Made by a program: the position numbers and the translations under genes. The notes beneath the pieces are model-generated. The model searched no databases. It had not been told where the DNA came from and saw only the letters and a list, made by a program, of their open reading frames with translations. This document shows positions 7,246 through 15,465 of a stretch of 46,547 nt of DNA, piece after piece (the first letter of the stretch is position 1; each line of letters begins with the position of its first letter). This DNA is from Clostridiales bacterium. GTDB lineage: Bacteria; Bacillota; Clostridia; Lachnospirales; Lachnospiraceae. The DNA is taken from NCBI GenBank assembly GCA_012519695.1, contig JAAYPT010000010.1, forward strand, positions 1-46,547, written 5' to 3'.

Positions 7246-7662
7246 ATGGACATTAATTTAGGAAAGCTGACGGTTTATTTTGAAAATCCATTTTGGGTTG
7301 GTGTATTTGAGCGTATAGAGGGCGGAAAGTTATCTGTATGCAAAGTTACATTTGGAGCAGAACCAAAGGATTATGAAATTTGGGAGTTTGCACTAAAAAA
7401 TTATAGTCGGCTTAGGTTTAGTCCGTCTGTTGATTTGGTTGTAAAAAAGGAGGCAACGAATCCGAAACGGATACAGAGGGAATTGCGAAAACAATCTACT
7501 GTTTCCGGGACAGGGACGAAGTCACAGCAGGCTTTGCAACTACAACGGGAAGAAAACAAATTGATACGAAAAACGGTTAGCCGTGAAAAACAGGATGCCG
7601 AAAAACAGCGACAATTTGAGCTAAAACAACAGAAACGAAAAGAGAAGCATCGGGGCAGATAA
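7246..7662 (+). CDS. yjdF: YjdF family protein (DUF2992)
   Basis: The 138-residue product matches the YjdF family. The N-terminus LTVYFENPFWVGVFERIEGGKL followed by FGAEPKDYEIWEFAL is the family core. The second half has NPKRIQRELRKQ, a GTGTKSQQALQLQREENK stretch and a long basic helix rich in Lys, Arg and Gln. The role of the protein is not known; because its riboswitch senses aza-aromatic compounds, a part in detoxifying or modifying them has been proposed. The ribosome binding site CAGGAGGG lies ideally before the ATG. The gene is single, with a short hairpin at its stop codon. Confidence 0.93.
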   Translation: MDINLGKLTVYFENPFWVGVFERIEGGKLSVCKVTFGAEPKDYEIWEFALKNYSRLRFSPSVDLVVKKEATNPKRIQRELRKQSTVSGTGTKSQQALQLQREENKLIRKTVSREKQDAEKQRQFELKQQKRKEKHRGR

Positions 7663-7670
7663 TGCCCCTT
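7652..7670 (+). terminator. short hairpin at the yjdF stop
   Basis: GGGGCA (7652-7657) pairs with TGCCCC (7663-7668); the loop contains the TAA stop. Only three T residues precede a G, so it is a weak terminator. Confidence 0.5.
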
Positions 7671-7763
7671 TGCTATATAATTAAAGGCTGTTGATGAATT
7701 ATAGATGCGTGTTATAAAAAAATATCTATGTGTTTCTATATTTGTATATAGGTATTGACTCTA

Positions 7764-7802
7764 TGTATTATTAGTATTGCAATCTATAATACAAATAATA
7801 CA
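7764..7802 (+). promoter_or_regulatory. probable autoregulatory operator of the GntR gene
   Basis: Nested inverted repeats precede the gene: outer arms TGTATTATT (7764-7772) and AATAATACA (7794-7802), inner arms GTATT (7774-7778) and AATAC (7788-7792). A TATAAT (7785-7790) lies inside and a TTGACT (7755-7760) just upstream, so a bound protein would cover the promoter. The half-sites match the palindrome at 12865-12900. Confidence 0.6.
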
Positions 7803-7816
7803 AAAGGCGTGATACA

Positions 7817-8191
7817 ATGATTATGAAATTGGATTTTGCAAGTAGCGTTCCGATTTACCAACAAGTGCGTGATCAAATTGTACAGGCAATCGCAGATGAA
7901 ATATTTAAGGATGGTGATAGACTTCCAACTGTGCGTGCGCTTGCACAAGAGGCAGGAATCAATACGATGACGGTAAATAAAGCATACCAGCTACTAAAGC
8001 AAGAGGGATATATCATTACAGACAGGAGAAATGGTGCAATGGTATGTTCTCAAAAGAAAATGAAAAATGGAATATCAGAAGAATTAAAGGAATCTTTTCG
8101 ATTAATAATTGCAGAAGCTAAAATTGCAGGAGTAAAAGAGGAAGAATTATTAACTTTATGTCAAAAGTTATACAGGAGGGAAAAGTTATGA
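7817..8191 (+). CDS. GntR family transcriptional regulator, YtrA subfamily
   Basis: The 124-residue protein has the winged helix-turn-helix at residues ~10-78 (PIYQQVRDQIVQAIA, DRLPTVRALAQEAGINTMTVNKAYQLLKQEGY) and only a short C-terminal helical tail of ~45 residues. That small tail, without a ligand domain, defines the YtrA subfamily, which usually represses its own operon of transporter or membrane genes. The next gene overlaps by ATGA, giving a two-gene operon. The operator-like repeats lie directly upstream. The effector, if any, is unknown. Confidence 0.9.
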   Translation: MIMKLDFASSVPIYQQVRDQIVQAIADEIFKDGDRLPTVRALAQEAGINTMTVNKAYQLLKQEGYIITDRRNGAMVCSQKKMKNGISEELKESFRLIIAEAKIAGVKEEELLTLCQKLYRREKL

Positions 8192-9090
8192 TAACCACAA
8201 TTATATTAGGTATCAGTGGATTGCCGGTATTGCTGATTATGTATTTTGTACTAAAAGGAATGGGAAAGGAACGGAATCATTCCTTATTTGGAATTACTTT
8301 ATGGCAGGATGCAATGAAGGAAGAAGGAGTACAAGAGGTAATCAGAACCTATAAAAAACAATTAAAATACTGGACCGTGTTTTTCTTGGTAACGCAGATA
8401 GTAATGTATCCCATTAAGTATATTTCTATTGTGATAATGCTCTGGCTTATCTGGCTGTTTGCCATGATTATCTGTATGTATATTCCATATGTTAAAGCGA
8501 ATAAAAAGATGCGGTTGTATAAGGCACAATATCAAGCTAAAAATAATGAGACACCACAAAATTTATTGGCAGAAGATGATGAAAATTGGATATGGGGAAT
8601 ATTTTACTATAATAAAAACGATAATCGTTTCTGGGTAAACAATAAGTTAGGAACTGGAACGACCGTAAATATGGCAAAACCGGGAGCCGTAGTATTTAAT
8701 GTAATTGTAATTGGACTTACAGTTGTTATTTCTATAGGGGCGGTAGTGCTTTGCGCATTAGATGAATTTGTTCCTATAAAGCTGGAATATAAAAACGGAG
8801 AACTGAATGCTTCCCAGTGGAAACAGGAATATCAGATTGAAGAAGAGGACATTTCCTCTGTTACCTTATTGGAGACATTACCGTCCATGTCAAGAAGCAG
8901 TGGTACTTCTCTGGATAATTTGTACAAGGGAAAGTGGTTTAGCAGAGAACTGGATAGAAGATTTAAAGTGTGTCTGAATCCGGAAGAAAATCCATTTTTA
9001 ATGATAGAAACAAAAGATGGTACCTGGTATCTGCTGGGAGATGAATCGGGCGAGCAGACCAAAGAAATTTACGAAAAGTTAAATAAGTAA
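8188..9090 (+). CDS. membrane protein with DUF5808-like and PH-like parts, GntR partner
   Basis: The start ATG at 8188 overlaps the regulator's stop (ATGA) and has AGGAGGG at 8173-8179. The 300-residue product has a first transmembrane helix at its N-terminus, two more around residues 50-95, a cytoplasmic segment containing ENWIWGIFYYNKNDNRFWVNN (the W-G-x-x-Y-N-x-D-x-R pattern of DUF5808), a fourth helix near residue 170-195 and a C-terminal soluble domain that looks PH-like (EYQIEEEDISSVTLLE ... FLMIETKDGTWYLLG). Such proteins are often paired with YtrA-type regulators and may take part in an envelope stress response, but no biochemical role is known. Confidence 0.75.
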   Translation: MITTIILGISGLPVLLIMYFVLKGMGKERNHSLFGITLWQDAMKEEGVQEVIRTYKKQLKYWTVFFLVTQIVMYPIKYISIVIMLWLIWLFAMIICMYIPYVKANKKMRLYKAQYQAKNNETPQNLLAEDDENWIWGIFYYNKNDNRFWVNNKLGTGTTVNMAKPGAVVFNVIVIGLTVVISIGAVVLCALDEFVPIKLEYKNGELNASQWKQEYQIEEEDISSVTLLETLPSMSRSSGTSLDNLYKGKWFSRELDRRFKVCLNPEENPFLMIETKDGTWYLLGDESGEQTKEIYEKLNK

Positions 9091-9163
9091 TTAATATAGG
9101 ACATCCAGCCTTTCATATATTAGAGTTAGTAATGATAATCTATGAAGGGTTGGATATTATTAT

Positions 9164-9931
9164 ATGAAAAATAAAGGCAGAAAGAAAAAAGTATGGGAAA
9201 AGTGGTTGTGTCTGGATATCATTTGTATAATGCTGATTCTGGTAGGATTTTCCTATAAAAAAATAGAAAAGACAACCATGGAAACGGAAAATTTTCGTAA
9301 AATATATCAGGAAGATAATAAGGAAAAGGCAGAAGAAACAAAAGAGGAGGAAGAAGGAGAAGATATGGAAAAAGAAAAGAAAAAGGTAGCACTGACCTTT
9401 GATGATGGACCCCATCCGGTGTATACGCCACAGATGTTAGATGTATTAAAAGAAAAAGGAGTAAAAGCCACCTTTTTTCTTTTAGGAGAACAGGTGGAAA
9501 AGTATCCGGAAATTGTAAAGCGTATGAGCGAAGAAGGACATTTGATAGGGAATCACTCATATAAGCATGAGCAGCTTAGTAAGTTATCCAGTGTACAGGC
9601 GTGTACGCAGGTAAATCGAACCAATGAGTTGATTTATAGTATAACCGGAGAATATCCGGAATATTTGCGTCCGCCTTTTGGAGATTGGAAAGAACATCTG
9701 GACTGTGAAGTGAATATGATAGAGGTTTTATGGGACGTAGATACCTTAGATTGGTCCAGTAAAAATAAGGATAAAATCATTAAGAAAGTAGTGACGAATG
9801 TAGAAGAAGGTGATATTATTTTAATGCATGACAGCTATGAAAGTACCGTAGATGCTGTAACAGAAGTCATTGACCTGTTACAAAAGGAAGGGTATGAATT
9901 TGTTACAGTCGATAAATTGATTTTAGAATAA
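9164..9931 (+). CDS. polysaccharide deacetylase (NodB domain)
   Basis: The 255-residue protein has an N-terminal membrane anchor (residues ~15-30), a Glu/Lys-rich linker (~40-68) and then a complete NodB deacetylase domain placed outside the cell. All five catalytic motifs are visible: TFDDGP, HSYKH (metal histidines), RPPFG, a D-x-DW (DVDTLDWSS) and LMHD near the C-terminus. It is expected to remove acetyl groups from peptidoglycan GlcNAc or another surface glycan; the substrate is not fixed by sequence. No strong ribosome binding site is seen; the ATG follows a leader able to pair ATCCAGCC (~9102) with GGTTGGAT (~9150). Confidence 0.9.
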   Translation: MKNKGRKKKVWEKWLCLDIICIMLILVGFSYKKIEKTTMETENFRKIYQEDNKEKAEETKEEEEGEDMEKEKKKVALTFDDGPHPVYTPQMLDVLKEKGVKATFFLLGEQVEKYPEIVKRMSEEGHLIGNHSYKHEQLSKLSSVQACTQVNRTNELIYSITGEYPEYLRPPFGDWKEHLDCEVNMIEVLWDVDTLDWSSKNKDKIIKKVVTNVEEGDIILMHDSYESTVDAVTEVIDLLQKEGYEFVTVDKLILE

Positions 9932-9965
9932 TGAGAGAGAAAAGTATTTTAGGAAGTGAGAAAAT

Positions 9966-11288
9966 ATGGATTTATTTGATTATATGAGAGAACAGAATAA
10001 AGAAAAAGAGTCTCCACTTGCCAGTCGCCTGCGTCCGGTAAAATTAGAGGAAGTAGTAGGACAGCAGCATATAATAGGGAAGGATAAGCTCTTGTATCGT
10101 GCCATTAAGGCAGATAAGTTGAGTTCTGTTATTTTTTATGGACCACCCGGAACCGGGAAAACAACATTAGCAAAAGTAATTGCCAATACCACCAGTGCAG
10201 AGTTTACTCAGATAAACGCCACTTCTGCCGGGAAAAAAGATATGGAAGAGGTAGTAGAACAGGCGAAAAATAATCAGGGAATGTATGGAAAAAAGACCAT
10301 TTTGTTTATTGATGAAATTCATCGCTTTAACAAAGGGCAACAGGACTATCTCCTTCCTTTTGTAGAAGATGGAACCATTATTTTAATTGGAGCGACCACG
10401 GAAAACCCTTATTTTGAAGTAAACGGAGCGTTGTTGTCAAGGTCTGTTGTTTTTGAATTAAAGCCTTTGACAAAAGAAGATATCAAAACCATTCTGGTGC
10501 GTGCGGTAACAGACCGAGAAAAAGGAATGGGCTCTTATGAGGCTGTGTTAGAAGAGGATGCACTGGAATTTTTGGCAGATGTGTCAAACGGAGATGCCAG
10601 AGCGGCACTTACTGCCATTGAATTGGGAGTTCTTACTACTCCAAGGGGAGAGGATGGAAAAATTCACATCACCTTAGAGGTAGCAGAAGAATGTATTCAG
10701 AAACGTGTACTTCGCTATGACAAAACAGGGGACAACCATTACGATACTATTTCTGCATTTATTAAAAGTATGCGTGGCTCAGACCCGGATGCAGCAGTAT
10801 ACTATCTGGCGCGTATGTTATATGCAGGAGAAGATATTAAGTTCATTGCCAGAAGAATTATGATATGTGCATCCGAAGACGTGGGAAATGCAGATCCAAA
10901 TGCATTGACGGTAGCAGTCAGTGCAGCGCAGGCGGTAGAGCGGGTAGGTATGCCGGAAGCACAGATTATTTTGGCACAGGCAGTTACTTATGTGGCATCG
11001 GCACCAAAGAGCAATGCCTCCTGCATGGCAGTATTTGAAGCAATGGATACCGTAAGAAATACCAAGACTGCGCCTATTCCGGTACATTTGCAGGATGCTC
11101 ATTACAAGGGAGCACAAAAGTTAGGTCACGGAGACGGTTATTTGTATGCCCATGATTATCCAAATCACTATGTAAAACAGCAGTATTTACCGGATGGATT
11201 AACAGACTGCCAATTTTATAAACCTACCGAAAATGGTTATGAAAAAACAATCAAAAATCATCTGACGTTTTTAAAAGAAAATGCATAA
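9966..11288 (+). CDS. rarA: replication-associated recombination protein A (AAA+ ATPase)
   Basis: The 440-residue protein is a full-length RarA/MgsA. It has the N-terminal PLASRLRP motif followed by VVGQQHI, Walker A GPPGTGKT at residues 59-66, Walker B LFIDEIH near 113-119, sensor 1 GATTENP and the arginine finger region LLSRSVVFEL. The C-terminal clamp-loader-like and tetramerisation domains carry ARRIMICASEDVGNADP and KLGHGDGYLYAHDYPNHY, both diagnostic. It acts at stalled replication forks in the cytoplasm. The gene starts 34 bases after the deacetylase stop and may share its transcript. Confidence 0.97.
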   Translation: MDLFDYMREQNKEKESPLASRLRPVKLEEVVGQQHIIGKDKLLYRAIKADKLSSVIFYGPPGTGKTTLAKVIANTTSAEFTQINATSAGKKDMEEVVEQAKNNQGMYGKKTILFIDEIHRFNKGQQDYLLPFVEDGTIILIGATTENPYFEVNGALLSRSVVFELKPLTKEDIKTILVRAVTDREKGMGSYEAVLEEDALEFLADVSNGDARAALTAIELGVLTTPRGEDGKIHITLEVAEECIQKRVLRYDKTGDNHYDTISAFIKSMRGSDPDAAVYYLARMLYAGEDIKFIARRIMICASEDVGNADPNALTVAVSAAQAVERVGMPEAQIILAQAVTYVASAPKSNASCMAVFEAMDTVRNTKTAPIPVHLQDAHYKGAQKLGHGDGYLYAHDYPNHYVKQQYLPDGLTDCQFYKPTENGYEKTIKNHLTFLKENA

Positions 11289-11458
11289 AAAAGCGTTTTC
11301 AATCGTTTTTTGGTAAATTTGCATAGTCCGCACTACACGAACAAATGTAAATTTGTGAAAGAAATTGCTTTACAAATTATACATAAATAGTGCATAATAT
11401 AAAAAGTTGCAGAAAAAGAAAGACATGAAATATAAGGAAGTTTTAGGAGGATTTGAAA

Positions 11459-12745
11459 ATGCAGTCATATCAGGAGATGAGCAAGGAAGAATTATTACAG
11501 GAAAAGGCAAGCCTAGAAGCAGCATATAAAAATTATGCTCAGAGCGGATTGAAGTTGGACATGTCAAGAGGAAAGCCATCCGCAGAACAGTTAGACTTAT
11601 CTATGGGAATGATGGACGTTTTAAATAGCAGCACAGATTTAAGCTGCGAAGATGGAACAGATTGCCGTAATTATGGTGTGTTAGACGGTATTCAGGAAGC
11701 AAAAGTTTTATTAGGTGACATGATTGAATGCCATCCGGACAATATTATTATTTATGGAAATTCCAGTCTGAACATTATGTATGATTGTATTGCACGTTCT
11801 ATGACACATGGTGTTATGGGAAGTACTCCATGGTGCAAATTAGATAAAGTAAAATTTTTATGCCCGGTTCCGGGATATGACAGACATTTTGCAATTACAG
11901 AATATTTTGGAATTGAAATGATTAACGTACCAATGCTTCCAACCGGACCGGATATGGATATAGTAGAAGAATTGGTAAGCAAAGACGATGCAATCAAGGG
12001 TATCTGGTGTGTACCAAAGTACTCTAATCCACAGGGAATTACATACTCTAATGAAACAGTACGTCGTTTTGCAAGATTAAAACCGGCAGCAAATGATTTC
12101 CGTATTTATTGGGATAATGCATATGGTGTACATCACTTATATGATATAGATCAGGATAGCTTAATTGAAATCTTAGCAGAGTGTAAACGTGCAGGTAATC
12201 CAGACATGGTTTACAAGTTCTGTTCTACCTCTAAAATCAGTTTCCCGGGTTCTGGTGTAGCTGCAATTGCAACCTCCGCAAACAATTTAGTAGATATTAA
12301 AAAGCAGATGAAAGTAGCAACTATCGGACACGATAAGGTAAATCAGTTGCGTCATGTAAGATTCTTCAAAGATATTCACGGAATCGAAGAACATATGAAA
12401 AAACATGCAGCAATCTTAAGACCAAAGTTTGAAATGATTATCAATACCTTCAATGAAGAATTAGCAGGTCGTGAAATCGGAAGCTGGATTACACCAAAGG
12501 GTGGATATTTTATCGCCTTTGAAGCATTAGAAGGTTGTGCAAAAGAAATCGTTGCTAAGGCAAAGAAAGCAGGAGTTACCATGACACCGGCAGGAGCACC
12601 TTATCCATATGGAAAAGATCCAAAAGACAGCACAATCCGTATTGCACCATCTTACCCAACAACAGAGGATTTAAAGATGGCAACAGATATCTTCGTTACT
12701 TGTGTAAAATTAGTAAGTATTGATAAGATTTTGGAAAGTAAATAA
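11459..12745 (+). CDS. PLP-dependent aminotransferase (MocR-like class I fold)
   Basis: The start ATG at 11459 follows AGGAGG at ~11446; the in-frame TTG two codons upstream is too close to it. The 428-residue product belongs to the aminotransferase group annotated as Aminotran_MocR, known from actinobacterial AspC-type enzymes. Marks are DMSRGKPSAEQLDLS near the N-terminus, NYGVLDGIQEAK, IYGNSSLNIMYD, CPVPGYDRHF, WCVPKYSNPQG, the Asp-Asn-Ala-Tyr (WDNAYGVHHL) and the Schiff-base Lys in STSKISFPGSG. Aspartate/2-oxoglutarate aminotransferase activity is likely. Codon use suggests high expression. A strong terminator follows. Confidence 0.9.
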   Translation: MQSYQEMSKEELLQEKASLEAAYKNYAQSGLKLDMSRGKPSAEQLDLSMGMMDVLNSSTDLSCEDGTDCRNYGVLDGIQEAKVLLGDMIECHPDNIIIYGNSSLNIMYDCIARSMTHGVMGSTPWCKLDKVKFLCPVPGYDRHFAITEYFGIEMINVPMLPTGPDMDIVEELVSKDDAIKGIWCVPKYSNPQGITYSNETVRRFARLKPAANDFRIYWDNAYGVHHLYDIDQDSLIEILAECKRAGNPDMVYKFCSTSKISFPGSGVAAIATSANNLVDIKKQMKVATIGHDKVNQLRHVRFFKDIHGIEEHMKKHAAILRPKFEMIINTFNEELAGREIGSWITPKGGYFIAFEALEGCAKEIVAKAKKAGVTMTPAGAPYPYGKDPKDSTIRIAPSYPTTEDLKMATDIFVTCVKLVSIDKILESK

Positions 12746-12758
12746 GTATAAAGTTTTT

Positions 12759-12791
12759 GAGCCGTTGTACATTTGTGCAGCGGTTCTTTTT
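12759..12791 (+). terminator. intrinsic terminator of the aminotransferase
   Basis: GAGCCGTTGTAC (12759-12770) pairs with GTGCAGCGGTTC (12775-12786), allowing G-U pairs, followed by a T run ending at 12791. The next hairpin repeat begins inside the run. Confidence 0.85.
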
Positions 12792-12840
12792 ATATAATAG
12801 GAAATTGCGTCCTATTGTATAAAAAACGCTCCGCTAAGAG
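12791..12840. repeat. intergenic hairpin repeat, module 1, copy A
   Basis: The stem ATATAATAGGA / TCCTATTGTAT with loop AATTGCG is followed by AAAAAACGCTCCGCTAAG. The same arrangement recurs at 16718-16795 and 28632-28680, always between genes. The TAAGAG end can also pair with CTCTT at ~12848. Confidence 0.8.
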
Positions 12841-12850
12841 TGTACACCTC

Positions 12851-12900
12851 TTGACAAAAGCAAAATAGTGTATTATTGTATTAAACAAATAATACACTAT
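12851..12900 (+). promoter_or_regulatory. promoter with perfect palindromic operator
   Basis: TTGACA (12851-12856) is 17 bp from TATTGT (12874-12879). A perfect inverted repeat, ATAGTGTATTATT (12865-12877) and AATAATACACTAT (12888-12900) with a 10-bp spacer, covers the -10 and start site. It is the form expected for a GntR/YtrA-type operator and shares TGTATTATT/AATAATACA with the site in front of the GntR gene at 7817. Confidence 0.75.
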
Positions 12901-12921
12901 ATAGAAGGTGGAGGAAGAAGT

Positions 12922-14553
12922 ATGGAAGCAATTATTGTTGTAATCGGAATGATTTTCGCTTATTTCGGATATAGTACTTACTATAAAATGCAATATAAGA
13001 AACAAAAACGGCAGGAAATCAGAAAAAGTTTCGGAAAGAAACCGGAGCCGAAGGAGAAAGATACGAAAAAAATTCGCTTTTTCTTAGAAAATCGTGGAAA
13101 AGAAGCCCAGGTGGATGATATTACCTGGAAAGATTTGTCCATGGATGAGGTGTTTTGGCGTATCAATAATTGTGCTAGTGCTACCGGAGAGCAGATTTTA
13201 TACGATACCATGCACAATACAGATTCTACAGAAGAAGAATTAGAAGAATTAGAGGAGTCTGTGCAGTATTTTTCAGAACATGAAAAAGAGCGCAATGAGA
13301 CGTTAGAATGCCTGCAACGAATCGGAAAAAGGGAGGCTTCCTACTATATTTCTCCATATATGGAAAATCTCGAAGTAAGTAAAATTGGAAATATAACTGT
13401 GTATAGAATACTGCAAATTTTGCCGATTTGTTTCTTAATTGGGCTATTAGTGTCTAAAAATATTTTTTTTGCAGGATTTCTTGCAGCAAATCTGATTTTG
13501 AATATTGTAATATATGCAATGATGAAAATGCGCTATGAGAACAACCTTGCAATGTTAGGAACAATAAGTGCCATTTTAACCACAGGAAAGCACTTGGAAA
13601 AAGTGAATTTAGAAGAAGTATTTGCAAAAAAGCTATCAGAACCATTACAGGCATTAAAGAAGGCAGAAGGAAATATTGAAAAGATGCAGTCCGCCCAGGA
13701 AACGATGCTGTCAGCGGATATGGGAGCTTTGGGAGACTATTTGTTAGGTGCAACCCTTTGGCATTTAATTGCATATGAAAAAAGTATTCAGATGTTAGTG
13801 CAATATCGAAAAGAATATATGGAGATTTTTGAAACTATCGGAAAGATAGACATGGCGATCAGTATTGCTTCTTTTCGAAAAAGTATTTCCTTTTATACAA
13901 CACCGGAATTTTGGGAAAAGCGGGAAGTATTACTGGAAGAAGCGTATCACCCACTCATTGAAAATCCGGTATGCAATTCTATCAATTGGAATCAAAATTG
14001 CATTATTACAGGGTCAAATGCATCGGGAAAATCAACATTTATTAAGTTATTAGGGGTAAATGTGATTTTAGCACAGACCATACACACCTGTATGGCACAA
14101 AAAATGCAGTTGCCGCATACAGATATAGTAACCTCCATGGCAGTACAGGATGATATTATGTCGGGAGATAGTTATTTTATCAAAGAAATAAAATATTTGA
14201 AACGAATGTTGGAACACTTAAATGAGGATAGATGTACCATTTGTATTGTAGATGAAATATTGAGAGGAACCAATACAAAGGAGCGAATTGCAGCATCACA
14301 GGCAATCATGGAGTATTTGTGTGAAAAAAATTGTCTGGTAATGGTTGCTTCCCACGATCAGGAGCTTACCGTATTACTTCAAAACAAGTATCAGAACTAT
14401 CATTTTAGTGAGAAAATCGGACAGCATGATATTGAATTTGACTATAAATTGTATCCGGGACCATCTACTTCCCAGAATGCAATTCGCCTGTTAGAGTATT
14501 TAGGATTTCCGAAAAAAATTATTACAGAGGCAAAAGAAAAAGCAGAAATTTAG
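12922..14553 (+). CDS. membrane-anchored MutS-family ATPase
   Basis: The start ATG at 12922 follows GGTGGAGGAAG; a longer frame upstream only reads through the operator. The 543-residue product has an N-terminal membrane helix (~2-20), a basic linker, a helical region, a hydrophobic pair at ~162-200 and a C-terminal MutS-type ABC ATPase: Walker A TGSNASGKS from residue 363, Walker B ICIVDE at ~440-445 followed by RGTNTKER, and the MutS histidine region VASHDQEL. The mismatch-binding and connector domains of MutS are absent, so it does not do classical mismatch repair. Such membrane MutS relatives occur in Firmicutes and Bacteroidetes without known function. It is a single gene under a palindromic operator. 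Confidence 0.85.
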   Translation: MEAIIVVIGMIFAYFGYSTYYKMQYKKQKRQEIRKSFGKKPEPKEKDTKKIRFFLENRGKEAQVDDITWKDLSMDEVFWRINNCASATGEQILYDTMHNTDSTEEELEELEESVQYFSEHEKERNETLECLQRIGKREASYYISPYMENLEVSKIGNITVYRILQILPICFLIGLLVSKNIFFAGFLAANLILNIVIYAMMKMRYENNLAMLGTISAILTTGKHLEKVNLEEVFAKKLSEPLQALKKAEGNIEKMQSAQETMLSADMGALGDYLLGATLWHLIAYEKSIQMLVQYRKEYMEIFETIGKIDMAISIASFRKSISFYTTPEFWEKREVLLEEAYHPLIENPVCNSINWNQNCIITGSNASGKSTFIKLLGVNVILAQTIHTCMAQKMQLPHTDIVTSMAVQDDIMSGDSYFIKEIKYLKRMLEHLNEDRCTICIVDEILRGTNTKERIAASQAIMEYLCEKNCLVMVASHDQELTVLLQNKYQNYHFSEKIGQHDIEFDYKLYPGPSTSQNAIRLLEYLGFPKKIITEAKEKAEI

Positions 14554-14616
14554 TGTCAAAATAAAATGAAAAGTTTATTAATTATAGGAAAAAAGACACA
14601 TAAAAGGGGAAAAATG

Positions 14617-14625
14617 TGATATAAT
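14617..14625 (+). promoter_or_regulatory. extended -10 promoter of the alarmone synthetase
   Basis: TGATATAAT is an extended -10 element 47 bases before the start codon. The -35 region is poor. Confidence 0.55.
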
Positions 14626-14671
14626 ATGAGCAAGTGAATTATAAGAAATATCATTGAAAGAAGGAAACAAA

Positions 14672-15340
14672 ATGGATACCCCTATTACATTTAATGAAGA
14701 TGTAGATAGCTGGAAAACAGTTATGTTTTTATATAATTCTGCGCTAAAAGAGGTAGGGACTAAGCTGGAAATTCTGCGAGATGAATTTCAATATATACAC
14801 AAATACAATCCAATCGAGTATATAAAGTCTCGTATTAAGGAACCGGAAAGTATTGTAAAGAAGTTAAAGAGAAACGGTTACGAAAGTACCATTGATAATA
14901 TGGTGACTTATGTAAAAGATATTGCGGGAATTCGTATTGTCTGTTCTTTTACTTCCGACATTTATCGTTTGGCAGAAATGATTGGGAAACAAAATGACCT
15001 TACGGTAGTTTCGGTAAAAGATTATATCAAAAATCCCAAAGACAGCGGTTACAAGAGTTATCATATGTTAGTAACAGTACCTATTTTCTTATCAGACCGC
15101 GTAGTAGATACCAAGGTGGAGATTCAGATTCGAACAATTGCCATGGATTTCTGGGCAAGTTTGGAACATAAGATTTACTATAAATTTGAAGGAAATGCGC
15201 CGGAATATATTAGCCGTGATTTACGAGAATGTGCCGGAATCGTGTCTATGCTGGATGCGAAGATGCTTTCCCTAAATGAAGCAATTCTTCAGGCGAAAGA
15301 GGAACAGGAAGAAGAACAGGAATTAAACAAAGATACATAA
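14672..15340 (+). CDS. relQ: small alarmone synthetase (GTP pyrophosphokinase, RelQ type)
   Basis: The ATG at 14672 has AAGAAGGA upstream. The 222-residue product consists of the ppGpp synthetase domain only, with no hydrolase, TGS or ACT domain, matching the RelQ/YjbM class (about 210 residues). Visible motifs are PIEYIKSRIKEPESIVKKLKR, DIAGIRIVCSF (the synthetase strand with catalytic acidic residues nearby), KDYIKNPKDSGYKSYHM, VEIQIRTIAMDFWASLEHKIYYK and a C-terminal Glu-rich helix for tetramer formation. It transfers pyrophosphate from ATP to GDP or GTP to give (p)ppGpp in the cytoplasm. It has its own promoter and terminator. Confidence 0.95.
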   Translation: MDTPITFNEDVDSWKTVMFLYNSALKEVGTKLEILRDEFQYIHKYNPIEYIKSRIKEPESIVKKLKRNGYESTIDNMVTYVKDIAGIRIVCSFTSDIYRLAEMIGKQNDLTVVSVKDYIKNPKDSGYKSYHMLVTVPIFLSDRVVDTKVEIQIRTIAMDFWASLEHKIYYKFEGNAPEYISRDLRECAGIVSMLDAKMLSLNEAILQAKEEQEEEQELNKDT

Positions 15341-15343
15341 CCG

Positions 15344-15367
15344 GAGAGGTTCCGCAAGGAGCCTCTT
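15344..15367 (+). terminator. terminator hairpin of the alarmone synthetase
   Basis: GAGAGGTTCC (15344-15353) pairs with GGAGCCTCTT (15358-15367) around loop GCAA, three bases after the stop. The T tract is short. Confidence 0.7.
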
Positions 15368-15370
15368 CTT

Positions 15371-15440
15371 ATGCAAGAGGAAATTAGTCATAGATGACAC
15401 CCCGCGGGCGCGAAAGAGTCCGGCGAACAGACTCTTTGTT
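15371..15440. repeat. intergenic repeat, module 2, copy 1
   Basis: The block with GAAATTAGTCATAGATGACACC, then a CG-rich run, then a hairpin AAAGAGTC/GACTCTTT (15413-15420 and 15430-15437) is closely matched at 28692-28760. It lies between the alarmone synthetase and the exporter genes. Confidence 0.8.
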
Positions 15441-15465
15441 CTATCATAGGAAAGGGATTACTTTT

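Noticed and set aside
9140-9560. Minus-strand frames with Phe/Leu-rich products opposite the deacetylase
   Set aside because: They are the complement of the Lys/Glu-rich linker and have no start signals; the plus-strand NodB motifs are decisive.
12868-12921. Longer N-terminus for the MutS-like protein starting inside the palindrome
   Set aside because: It only reads through the operator and has no ribosome binding site; the ATG at 12922 has a good one and starts directly with the membrane helix.
15394-15465. Longer N-terminus for the ThrE large subunit
   Set aside because: The extension translates repeat module 2, and the ATG at 15466 has its own ribosome binding site.
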